Assembly (NCBI GenBank): GCA_000708835.1
Contig: DF237006.1
Coordinates: forward strand, 69,817-133,816
Length of the DNA stretch: 64,000 nucleotides
Reading direction: 5' to 3'
Source of the DNA: Klebsormidium nitens
Lineage: Eukaryota > Streptophyta > Klebsormidiophyceae > Klebsormidiales > Klebsormidiaceae
This document shows, in pieces, positions 1 to 11,026 of this stretch. The notes below the pieces were generated by a model that had not been told where the DNA came from, searched no databases, and saw nothing but the letters and a program-made list of their open reading frames with translations. The translations under genes and the position numbers were made by a program. Numbering within the stretch: the stretch's first letter is position 1; every line of letters starts with the position of its first letter.

Positions 1-310
1 GAAATGAGACCATGGGAGCTTTCTTCCCCGTTTGTGCAGCTTGCAGGTGTGAAAAGGCGCGACTGTGCGATGTGTCCGCTTTGAATATAGCTTCAACCGT
101 CGATCGGTCCACGCGGCGCGTTGGGAAGGACCAATTTTAGGGTTCAGCTTCCAGGATTAGGGTTCTGAGAAGTTCTGTTGACAAGCTGTACATTGTTTCT
201 GATCTGCCATGCACAGCCTTGAGCAGGCTTGAGCAGGTTCAGCTAGCAGACGGCGCATGGGGGACCCCCAAGGTGCCTGATAGGGGGATCTTAGGAGGTC
301 ACGCTGAGCC
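1..310. other. Upstream flank of the SIP aquaporin gene
   Basis: No gene is visible. The stretch holds the 5' leader and probably the promoter of the aquaporin that starts at 311. Two telo-box-like words lie at 135-164 and are listed separately. Confidence 0.5.
135..164 (+). promoter_or_regulatory. Paired telo-box-like motifs
   Basis: Two copies of the word TTAGGGTT occur within 30 bases, about 150 bases before the aquaporin start codon. In plants the telo-box (AAACCCTAA on either strand) is common near transcription starts of genes expressed in dividing cells. Its role here is inferred from sequence and position only. Confidence 0.35.
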
Positions 311-1699
311 ATGGCTGGGCTTGCAGGGGCTGTCGTTGGCGATGCAATCATCACTTTCTCCTGGATGCTCGCCAGCTCCCTTGTTGGCCTTGGTGCAGTG
401 ACGCTCGCCCCTCACCTTCCGTTCATTGAGCCCTACTCCACATTCACAGTTGCAATGACAATCCTATGTGCGCTGCTCCTTCTCTTTGAACCCATTGCGG
501 GGGCCTTAGGAGGGGCTAGCTTCAATCCTGCAGCCAATCTGACTTTCCTGACAGCGGGAGTAGGTGATGAGTCCAGCCTGAAGTTGGCAACCCGGCTGCC
601 AGCACAGGTGGTGGGTGCGGCGACAGGCGCTCTGGCCCTGGTGTACTTGTACCCTGAGGTGTTTCACAAGATTGTGTTGAAGGGCCCAGGTTTGCAGCCA
701 GGAATCACGGTCATGGAAGGTGCGATCGCTGAGGTGAGATCTCGGCTGCTTGCGACGTGCCCACCACCACCAAGCGATAACAACAAAATGCATTCTGCTT
801 GCAAATCCTTGCGCTGATGTGGCCATGATCAACCATCTGAGCGGGAGTTGTTTTTCTCCAATCACAGACATTCGTTACGCCCTAGGCGTTAGCATTGACT
901 GAGGCTTTCGCTTGAAACCCAATTTGCGAATTGTGTCCAGGACCGTGCATGCCCCACGGTGGGACATGCACAACTCTGGTGCCCTGCAAATCTATGAAGA
1001 GTTCTACGTAATTGCAACTTGTTTGACATCCTTCTTACTCAACCAACAGGTGTCCTCCGTGGTTGTAGTCGGACCCAAGTGCACCCAATGTCTGCAGCTC
1101 TGATCTCGTTGTTTTGTCACCTGATTTTCTCGCTGTTTGCAATCATGTGCAGGGGGTTGTCAGTTTCGTGATCAACCTTATAGTGCTCTGGTCCATGTTC
1201 ACACCGCCTTGGAAGGGGTTGGCGGGCATGTTCAAGCACTCTTTGCCGCTGACGGCCACCGTTGCCCTCATCGCGGCTGCGGCATCATACACGGGACCGG
1301 CGATGAACCCTGTGACTGTAAGTGTGGGCAAATGATGTTTGCAAGGATGGGCTTCTGATCCTACGCGCAAAAAGCATGGTGGCATGAGGAGTGAAGGCCT
1401 TTTCCAACATCCTCGAGGTGGAAACTGTGATTGCTTCGGTTGATGAATGGTTTGAATCTAAAAATGCCCCAGTCTAACCTTCCAGGCAATTGTCAGTTAC
1501 TTCGTTGCAAGCCATGCAGATTCTCATGCAACAGCCTTTTCGTCTACAGGCATTTGGCTTTGCCTACCTGGAGAAACGACATCAGACCTACGAACACTTT
1601 GTTGTCTATTGGGCCACTCCCCTTGCTGGAGCTGTTCTTGCAGCCATCGTTTTCAGAATATTCCTGAAACCACAAAAGGAGAAGGTCAAGAAGTCCTGA
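311..1699 (+). CDS. SIP1: Small basic intrinsic protein (SIP) aquaporin
   Basis: Three exons, 311-733, 1153-1317 and 1550-1699, all joined in phase 0, give 245 residues, the usual SIP length. The protein is hydrophobic throughout, with about six membrane segments, and ends in a lysine-rich tail (KPQKEKVKKS), typical of this MIP subfamily. SIPs are small aquaporins that in Arabidopsis sit mainly in the endoplasmic reticulum. The first pore motif, NPA, is at residues 72-74 (SFNPAANLTF). The second, at residues 193-195, reads NPV inside MNPVTAFGFAYLEK. This is odd, because known plant SIPs usually vary the first motif (NPT, NPC or NPL) and keep NPA in the second. The donors gtgaga and gtaagt and both acceptors are clean. 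The start is the first ATG of the hydrophobic frame. Assignment to SIP is strong; SIP1 over SIP2 is likely, not certain. Confidence 0.85.
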
Positions 1700-3120
1700 C
1701 GTGCCAATGTATCTTTACGGAAGAAGATGTAATTTGGGCGTCAAACCTTATTGTCAAGGTACAGTTGTTCGAGGTTATGTGTTCCCTTGGTTGCAGTCTC
1801 CTTGGCCTTGTACGACACATGTAAAGACATTGAACGGCTAGTCAAAATGTTACTTGCACACTCTTGAGGCGAACTCACCGACGTACTGCTGATGGACGCG
1901 TTTTGGAAAACGCAACGTTTGCAAACCTGTTATATCGTCTTGCTCTCAGATGTCGGGGGTAAGCTAGGGCAGCTGGATAGGTTGTATATTCCTCATGCAA
2001 TCGACAGCCATACTGGATGTTGACAGGTTTAGAACACTCGCAGAGTCGGACGCACCAGTGCCACACAGGACGAAAAAGTTGTTGCACGTTCAGTTAAGGA
2101 TTTGAATATCAAGAGTACGCGTTGAAATGTTTCAATTGCAACCGCCCCTAAAGATCAGGACGGAAGTATGTCCCATACGAGTTGGCGCAAATCAAGGGGA
2201 GACTATACTACCACATGTGGCCCTAATCAACTCGATCTCAATCAGCAATGCTTACTTGTGTACAGTCTTAGAATATGCGGGGCTGCTGGGCGCAAGCATG
2301 TGATGCGTCGATGTACATATCCTGGAGAAATTGACTGTACTTTCGAAACCAGCAAAATTGCATGCATGCAGAAGGGTCGGACCCTCGATATATGTATGGA
2401 TGATCTTATATAGCCTCCATATGTGTATGTATGCGCGGGTGCCGCAGTACGTACCAACGCCGAACGGTCATAAAACTACAAATTAGCCTCTGGCCGCGCC
2501 CGCGGCTGCAATTCCGGCGTATACAAAGTTGGAGCCCCGGCGATCATTTATAAGATATAACAACCACATTACATTGCACAAAAGTATATATGTAGCCCGC
2601 AGCTTATTAAGCGACGTACTCGACTTTGCGAATTTCGAAGCTGCGCCATAAATGATCGATAACCAACGTCTCGTGTATGACAACATATGGACATGTTTGA
2701 ACAAGGCAAACAGGATACCTATAGGACGCCCTATAGATGGATATCACGTGCGATTGTCAACGAGCTCGTTGGCCGGACCATGCTTAAGCACGCACGCTCA
2801 CAGATTGCGCCTGCTCCGTAATCAAGAAGACTCGGAGCCCCAGATTCATATTGACGCGGACTGCATGCGAATCGGTGACCCCTGACAGCAAGATAAATGC
2901 GTTTTGCGAAGTATCGAATGATGTTCAAGGAGTATCAAGCGGAAGTAACATACAGCATGCCCTTTGATTGCGATAACCTAATGCTATAAGATGTCTTTTA
3001 TCCAGTCTTTCTTCATCGAAAAAATCTGTACACTAAGTCTTATCGAGCTGCAAAATGCTTCAAAGAAACCGACTAAAAGTTCAGACTTCGAACGTGGTAA
3101 CGTTGTCAGTAGAAGCCTTG
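1700..3120. other. Convergent intergenic spacer, no gene seen
   Basis: This lies between the 3' ends of the aquaporin and allantoin synthase genes. It is AT-richer than the exons, and only short unconserved open frames occur. I see no RNA gene or transposon coding sequence. Confidence 0.5.
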
Positions 3121-5551
3121 CTAACTGCCCCTGTATGTGGTGTACGAGTAAGGAGAAAGAATGAGCGGCACGTGGAAATGCTCGCGTGTCTGCGACGGCT
3201 TTACCTCAAAGACGATATCCACTTGTGGATAAAAGCCCCCGTCTGCGCCCACCCGACCCGGATCCCCCCTGTCCGCTTTCGTCATATTCTGGAGGTACGC
3301 TCCCGTCTGGAAGCGCAGCTTGTACATCCCCGCCGCAACGTGGTCTGAAGCGGGCAACAAGCCGATCACCCGGCCGTCAGCATCCGTAGCCCCCTTTCCC
3401 AAAGATTGCCACGTGTCTCCCGTCAGCCCCTCTAGGTCGACTGCCACTCCCTTCGCCGGTCTGCCGTGAGACAGATCCAGGACATGCGTGGTGATAGGCG
3501 AGCGCAGACCGGCCGCTCCGGCTGCTGTTGGCTGCATCGACAGTCGATGTGGCTCGTGATCCGGAAACCCGCTAGCTGCCGTGGGCTCGCCATGCTTCGC
3601 CCTCTGGTCTTCGGCCAGAGCTCCCCCCGGGCCCCGCCCCGCAGTCAAGTGATTCTCAATCTGTGCCAGTCTGCCATGAGCACCCCCCCTCATATTCAAA
3701 CCACTTCCGACTGTCTCGCTAGCCCCCCGTTGAGGTTGGGGCCAGGGCGCACGTGTTGCCAACTCGTCAACACTATGCGAAAGCGCAGCCATTGGAGTTG
3801 ATTCAAGGGAGGTCCTTGTGGAGGACTGCGTGGCTTCGTCCGAGTTCGAATTCAGAAGCTTCTCAAGACGAAGTTCCGTAATCTTCTGCTGCTCTACCGC
3901 TGCGATACGGATCTCGTCATGAGGGCAATTCGAGAAGCGAGCCTGCAGGTGGCCAAAAAGGTGGCCAAAAAGTATCAGAAAGGATCATCGCTGCTTCAAG
4001 GATATCTCAAGGGGGAACGGGCTAGAGCGGACAATATAGTTTCAGTTCTTCAGAAGTAAAAGCCTGGATTCGACACAATCAAGCAACTAATGAATGCTAA
4101 TTGGCTTCGAAACTCAGTCAGCTTGCAATCAAGGCGAAACAACACCAATTCAGAGACCTCTTCAGATAAAGTTTCAAGACTAGATCAATAGTGGCAGGAA
4201 CCAGCACTGCACCTGGAAGACATCACGTGTAATCTGTAACGAAACAAGGCAGGTTGGCTTGCACGTACCTTGACTGCTTCCAGCACCTCCCCACTTGTTT
4301 TTCCAGAAGCACAGATGAGGAAAACATGACCAAACTTGTCCTCGTAGTTCTTATTCCACAGAGCGAGTTCCTGCAAGCAGCAAGGTCCATTCTCAGTCCT
4401 GAATGGAGAATTCAAAGATAGCTGAGTACCACAAGCCACAAGGAAGCAGTCGCTAGGCGCAGTGTCTGGAGTCGAGGCGCCCCATCCTTGGGTTTGACAG
4501 TGAACGAAGGTGCGCTGATGACATCTGCTTAGCGAGGAACACTCGTTCTATGACAGGGCCGAGTTGACGAATTTCTGGATAAAAAGACTTGACATAAAAG
4601 AGGTATTTGCAAGACCTTTTCCTCATCAATGGACTACGAACAGTGCGAGAGGAAAGCCAAACAGCCCTTTATCTTCTTACCTGTAACACGCTTTCGTTTG
4701 CGCTCGCTAAAGCAGCACCCTGCTCCCCCTCAGAAAACCTGCAAAAAACTTCAGAACTTCAACATGCGGAATGCTTGATTGATTGCACAGAGTAAAGCCC
4801 CCATGAAAACAAACAGGATTTGCGACATCCATTGATTAAACTGTCGACTTCTTAAAGTCGATCTGACCTGAAAAATGGTGCGGTCTTTTCAGCCCAGGAC
4901 GCCTGCAGGCTTCTGTCCATCTAAACTCAGATAGGAAGAATATAAACGTACTCTGCAGAAGCCCCAAACTTCTCTCGCAACCCGCTCACGTCCCCTATCC
5001 GAGGATGGCCGCCAAATGCTTCCAACCAGGCAGGTATGCCCACCTGAGAAGTAGTCGTGTTGACAATTGACACCACCAGTTGATACAAGTGTAGCACAAT
5101 GCTGGAACCAGAGGTATATCACGGACCAGACACATTCCATGCTTTAGGCAAACATGCAAACAGATGTGGTCTACACAATGGAACATTGCTTGAAAAGCTG
5201 CCACAATCAGGAAATCAAAGCCGCACATCAACAGAGTATCCACCAGAAGGACCAGAGGTACCAAACATCACCTCTTCCTTCCTTTCCAGGGCAGCTGCTA
5301 GCTTAAAGCCGAGGGTAGATTACCTGATTCAGCCACACATTCCGAGCGTGCTGTACCAGATCGACGTAGTTCTCAAATGGCCTTGCCTGCGCCACAAGCT
5401 GTGCAAATTGTGCACTGTGGCAGCACTTCCGGAGCGCGTCAATTGCTTCACCAATTCCGAGGCTATTGAACCAGGCAATGCTGGGATACAATCCGATGGG
5501 CTCCATTACAAATTCACAGCATTCCGTGCACCAGAAGAAATGTGACAGCAA
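3121..5551 (-). CDS. TTL: Allantoin synthase (OHCU decarboxylase / HIU hydrolase fusion, TTL)
   Basis: Bifunctional enzyme of purine breakdown that turns hydroxyisourate into S-allantoin in the peroxisome. Five exons on the minus strand: 5551-5324, 5043-4952, 4738-4681, 4370-4269 and 3942-3121, giving 433 residues. A later in-frame ATG at 5506 would give 418. The N-terminal OHCU decarboxylase half shows WLEAF and HPRIGD (catalytic His near residue 89), then GEQ, then KFGHVFLICASGKT. The C-terminal transthyretin-like half (about residues 310-433) opens with ITTHVLDL and ends in the hallmark tetrapeptide YRGS. Between them lies a long linker carrying RLAQIENHL (residues 251-259), a perfect internal PTS2. 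Arabidopsis TTL has the same architecture at 324 residues, so the linker is about 100 residues longer here. The gene is divergent from the SHMT gene, 409 bases away. Confidence 0.92.
3646..3672 (-). other. Internal PTS2 peroxisome-targeting nonapeptide in allantoin synthase
   Basis: The codons read RLAQIENHL, which fits the PTS2 pattern R-L-x5-H-L exactly. It sits between the two enzyme domains rather than at the N terminus, as in the plant fusion enzyme. Targeting is inferred from this family precedent. Confidence 0.75.
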
Positions 5552-5960
5552 AACGGATTGATGTGCATGAACCCAACCATGAGGCGGTCAAGCTATCTCC
5601 ACTGGCAAGAACACTTCGAAGTTCTCCACACACTCAAGAGAGTTCTGCAAATGTTATACTAAAACAGTAACAGGGCATTCTGAGGCAGCACGACTTGACA
5701 CCACGTATTTCTCATGTGCTACTCTATAATCTGCATGCCGAAAGATGGTGTGAATCTGTGATGGTGTCATGAGACTTTCGGATGCTCGTCCGAGTGGGCA
5801 AGCAATGTGTGAATCCCGTCGACGTCAGCGTGCTGCCTGAGGCTGCCAGTGCTGGTGAGCTGATCAGATTCGTTTGTACCTAGCCAGCAATCGTGCTCAC
5901 AAAGTATCACAGGCGTCTCGAATCACTGCCGGTTGCTGCGCCCAAACAGATTGATCCAAG
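5552..5960. other. Divergent spacer between allantoin synthase and SHMT
   Basis: This 409-base spacer separates two start codons on opposite strands and should contain both promoters. I could not assign individual elements. Confidence 0.45.
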
Positions 5961-8900
5961 ATGGCCATGGCCGCTGCTTCCCGCACGGTGGTCAACTCCG
6001 TTCCTTGCTGCGGGCCAGTTGGGCCTGATTCCAAGTTGATGGGCGGGCAGAGGCTGACGCCGCTGTTAGGCAGGACCAGCTTGGAAGATGCCACCGGTGT
6101 CAACTTTGTGAGACACCTCGTGGGTGGCGCGGTCAAAAGTGGTAATGGTGGGAAAGGTGTGCAGCAGCTCCGGGTTAGCGCAGTAGCCTCCACAGAGGCA
6201 GCGCCACAGACCAAAGTGTCACCAGGTGGTGGTAAGTCTGATGCTTCTACGCCCTCAAGCGGAGCGGTATTGAAACATTTCTCTTAGTATGTTTTTAAGG
6301 AACTGTTGTTTCAGTAAGTGTTTCTTAAAATACAAATTCACCACTGATCAAGTGAGCTGTTATATAGTTTCTAGTGGCATGCCTTGGTTTTACGATGGCT
6401 TCACCACGTGATCAGTTGTGTGCCTGATCATATTATGCTTTTGCGTTGAGCTGTCAAGTATCTTTTGTGTTTCTTCCTTTTGATGGGTGGTGGTGAGCTC
6501 GCTAGTTCCGTCACAGAAGATAAATTTGTCTTGAATGTTTTTCTGCTGATGGGGCACATCAATTGGTCTTTGGTTTTTGACCTTTCCTCGCTAGTCATCA
6601 TCAGTTTTCCTTTACGTCTTACCACATTCATGTCAACCGTCCCTTTTCAGAACTGCCAGTAATGTGGGTTGTTGAAATATTTATTGCTGGCCTCAACGCA
6701 TGTACGTAAACTGAGGCAATTTTGAAGCAACTTTTTTGAGTGTTTTAGACAACACCGCTGGCCTCATCGTGAACCCAGTTCTGGGCACCCATCTATCAGA
6801 TTACCAGCTTTTTCCTGCCCGCCTCACATGGCGCCTGCCTGCCGTGCAGTGGAGAAGACGGCTCCTTTCCCCGACCTGCCCCTGTCTGAGCTTGATCCCG
6901 AGGTGGCGTCCATCATTACAAGGGAGAAGGACCGCCAGTTCCGGGGGCTTGAACTGATTGCCTCTGAGAACTTCACGAGCAAGGCGGTGATGCAGGCGGT
7001 GGGGTCCTGCCTGACCAACAAATACTCAGAGGGGCTGCCAGGGAAAAGGTGAGCCAGGTCGCTGCGCTTGAACACTTTGGGGCTAAAGATTTCTGATCTG
7101 CGTCAATCCAGCGAGTTTCTCAGTACACGTTGATTATACCCTATGATCTTTGAGTATTGAGTCATCTGGAAATTGCTGCCATCTGGATACCACCTACCAT
7201 CGCAGTGTCTCATTAGTTATACATCTGTGCCACTGCTGAGCGGTGGCAAGTACCACTCGAGGCGAAATGGGGATTCAAGCGGTTGAGATCTGAGATGCAT
7301 CGCGGGTATCCTCTAGGTATTATGGTGGCAACGAGTTCATCGACGAGAGCGAGGTGCTGTGCCAGCAGAGGGCCCTCGCCGCCTTTGGCTTGGACCCCAA
7401 AGAGTGGGGTGTCAACGTGCAACCTCACTCTGGTTCTCCCGCTAACTTCGCTGTCTACACCGCCCTCCTGCAGCCGCACGATAGGATCATGGTAAGCACC
7501 TGTGCACGGTCAAAACGAATCAATACAAAATCAGTGCTTTTCTGTTGTGGCATTGCTTCGTATCTTGTCCGCCAGTCGTTCAAGAGAAACGACAATGCAC
7601 AAGGTAGATACCGGCAGGTGCCTAAAGTGACAGGCAAGCCACAGGGTAGAAGGAGTTTCTCTGGCGAAAGTCCATTTTATAAATGGGACGCCACCGATTT
7701 TTGCAGGGACTAGACCTGGCGCACGGAGGCCATCTGACGCACGGGTTCCAAACTCCGAAGCGGCGTGTTTCAGCCACGTCGGTGTACTTCGAGTCAATGC
7801 CATACCGGTTAGATGAGTCGACGGGGCTGGTGGACTATGACACGCTGGAGAAGAACGCAGCGCTCTTCAGGCCGAAGCTGATTATTGCGGGAGCAAGCGC
7901 ATATGCCAGGGACTTTGATTATGCTCGCATGAGAAAGGTGAGGGCTTGTCAAACATCCTTGAACTCTTAATTGACAAAGCAAAGGGCTGTTAAGAGCTCT
8001 GCCTGCGGAGTCCGGTGGACAGGTCCGCCATACGTACAATCAGCGTATGTGGTTGCGCTGGTTCAGCATGGAGTTGATCACACAGATACAGATATGGAAC
8101 TCAGTCAGCGGTCGCTCTTTTCGCACCAGCTTTGCTGCCTCCAGTGCTTGTGTCTCCCTCCAACTTGGCTAATCCAGTGTTGAGATAAAAGAAAGGGAGA
8201 AAAAGGTGGTAGCCCCCTTTGAAACTCAGCGAGCCTCGTGTTGGTCCTCAGATTGCGGACAGCATCGATGCGTTCCTGATGGCGGACATGGCGCACATCA
8301 GCGGCCTGGTGGCGGCGGGCGTGGTGCAGTCCCCCTTCCCGCACTGCCACATCGTGACCACCACCACACACAAGTCGCTGCGGGGGCCCCGCGGCGGCGT
8401 CATCTTCTTCCGCAAGACCGAGCACAATGGGATCAACATCGAGACGGCCATCAACCAGGCCGTCTTCCCGGGCCTGCAGGTGGCTATCCATCCGTGGTGC
8501 TCCCTGCCATCGAGGACAAGGACTCATAGAGAATTGCTTCTTGTCCACTTGTCTTTTGTCCTTCCGTACACTCGGTTGGCCCATAGCTACATGAGCCCGT
8601 TCGAGGATTCCGTGCCCTGGAAGTGAAGGTGTCGCACCCTAGGAGGTTTTTCAAGCATGCTCGAGGAGTGCTTCATGATCTCACTTTCAAGTCGTTGAGT
8701 TCTTAAAAGTATCGTCGCGGATATAGATGGCTGGGCTTTTCTGCTTTCGTCAGAGCCACGAATCTTCCCTCCGCTTCCAGTAAGGAGGTTGCCAAGTACA
8801 GCTCGTCAATCGATTTCCGGACGACGTTTGACGGACCGTTGATGTCCTGCTTCCTGGCAGGGCGGTCCCCACAACCACACAATCGGCGGCCTTGCCGTGG

Positions 8901-10073
8901 CGCTGAAGCAGGCGGCCACTCCTGCTTTCAAGGAGTACCAGCGGCAGGTGGTCGCGAACAGCCGGGCGCTGGCGGGGCGGCTGCTGGAGCTGGGCTACAC
9001 CCTCGTGTCGGGGGGGACCGACAACCACCTCGCGCTCGTCGACCTGCGACCAAATGTGAGCCACGGACTGAAACCTTCATCCGCTCGCTGTATCCATGGA
9101 TATTCGTGCGAGGCCGTGTGTTTGAGCACACTACTACCTTACCGACAGTTGAAGCCCTAGTTCTCCCCGCTTGAACTTCGTGTGTTCGTGCGACCGGCGA
9201 GATGTCTTCCGCCATCGCGTACTCCTCATGCATCTACATCCCGCGACCAAACGGTACACATTTCACGGCGTTATCGCCCAAGGAAGCGGAAATCAACGTC
9301 TGCTGCGTTTGCAGGGCATTGACGGCGCGCGCGTGGAGAAGGTGCTGGACCTGGTGTCCATCACGCTGAACAAGAACAGCGTGCCGGGGGACAAGAGCGC
9401 TGTCACCCCGGGGGGCGTGCGCATCGGCAGCCCCGCGCTGACCACGCGCGGCTTCCAGGAGGACGACTTCGTGCGCGTCGCGGAGCTCATCCACGAGGGG
9501 GTGCAGCTCACCATCAAGGCCAAGGCCAGCTGCCCCGGACCCAAGGTCAGTGCACCATACGCAGGCTGGGGGGCGAATCACAGTGCGTGCGGAACAGAAG
9601 AGTTGTACTTCTCGTTATGCTCCATGCGCTGTGAGAAGCGATTGAGTTGTGTGGTTGAATGAGTTGTGTGTTGGTATATTAGTGAGAAGCTGGAACATCG
9701 TGCATGCATCAGTCCCAGCATCATGTCTGTAAGATACACTTCACCACCTGTTCAACAGAATTTGGCTGTCAGCCGGAATACAGCAGAGACGTATTTCTGA
9801 AAGTCATCTTCCGCATTGTAAGCGGGGTTCTTAGGTGCAACCAAAGTACGTCGTGTAAAAATGTGGGGCTCCGGCCAAACTAAGACAAGCCACTTTGTGT
9901 AGAATTCCAGCATTGCGGTCTGCTATTTGCCTGCTGATGTGACGCCTTCTGACCAGGTGAAAGACTTCCTGGAGTACGTCGATTCCGACAGCTTCAGCGA
10001 GAGGGCAACGCTAGAGGACTTGAAGGCAAGGGTAGAAGCGCTGGCCACGCAGTTCCCAATTCCTGGGGTATGA
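5961..10073 (+). CDS. SHM3: Serine hydroxymethyltransferase, organellar (probably plastid)
   Basis: PLP enzyme that interconverts serine plus tetrahydrofolate with glycine plus 5,10-methylene-tetrahydrofolate. Eight exons: 5961-6231, 6850-7048, 7317-7491, 7707-7937, 8252-8479, 8861-9055, 9315-9545 and 9957-10073. They join in frame to 548 residues. The first ~90 residues ([11 protein letters not shown] onward) are rich in Ser, Ala, Gly and Arg and lack the catalytic core, as expected of a transit peptide. Core motifs follow in order: [38 protein letters not shown] and [14 protein letters not shown], with the PLP lysine codon at 8372, then [17 protein letters not shown] and SGGTDNHL. The end, FPIPGV, is family-typical. 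The plastid assignment and SHM3 label are inference; a mitochondrial isoform is the alternative. It is convergent with RPA1. Confidence 0.95.
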
Positions 10074-11026
10074 AACTGGAGCCAAGCCAAATTGGAAGCA
10101 GGTTGTCTATAAACGATTCGAAAGATGAGAGGTACAGTTGTAGCGTCAGATAGGGCATTTATAACCAAAAGGTTCGATTACATGCGCTCTTCCGAGTTTA
10201 GAGACGATCCGACGCGTCAATAAGGAGCCGCCTGTTTGAGCTTAGCATGGCGCACCACCGCGTCCAATCACGACAATCTCAGGTTGATGTCTCCCTCGAT
10301 CCGTAAGTTTCAAACATAGCGAATCAACGTATCTGTACATTATTTCCTTTGGTATCTCAGCGTGGAAGGCACACTCAGCACATAGTCACGACATTCGCCC
10401 TGGTCTTTCTCATGGCTGTGCACGCCAGAAACCCGTGGTGGAGGAGTGAGTATGGTCATTGCTGTTTCAATTCCTATATTTAAATGGCACATTTCACGAC
10501 GTCCCTCTGTACGCGTGCAAGACAGTAATACACTTCGTCTACTTCTGTTGGTTTGGACTCATTGAGCCAGGTCCGCATGCATAACAGCCACCTTCCTCTG
10601 CGAGACTCCAAACCTGATCAAACTTCTCCGACCAATGATAGGCGAGCTCATAAAAAGCTACGCTTGCCTCCATTCCGCAATACAAGCTCAAGCCAGTGCG
10701 ATGCACACACTTTCGCCTGAAAGAAGCCTCAACAATCTCCGCTTTGCGCGTATGCAACAAGCAGATCTGAAAGATGGAAATCCATGGACACAGGATAGCC
10801 AGCGACTGCAGAATGCAAGCTGGAAGCTCGAAGCCGCCCATCATGGCGCACCGCGAGAAGGAAAATGTCACAAGTTGGAAGTACAGGTGTGCCACTTGGG
10901 TGGCAGAACGCATCGGTGTTTGTGCCCAACACACAGGTCAACAAACCGTCAATCCCCACGGCCAACAACTGCCGATGCCAGACTATCTATCTTGGGCCGC
11001 AGCCATGTCTTGTTTCGTTTTTCCTA
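10074..11026. other. Convergent spacer between SHMT and RPA1
   Basis: Contains the 3' regions of the two flanking genes. The open frames here (for example around 10540-10930 on both strands) lack recognisable motifs and splice partners, so I annotate no gene. Confidence 0.5.

Noticed and set aside
4681-4727. A later allantoin synthase exon 3 acceptor just before GEQ
   Set aside because: It would need a weak GTTTAT donor in exon 2. The acceptor at 4738 pairs with the strong GTACGT donor and adds FSE in frame.
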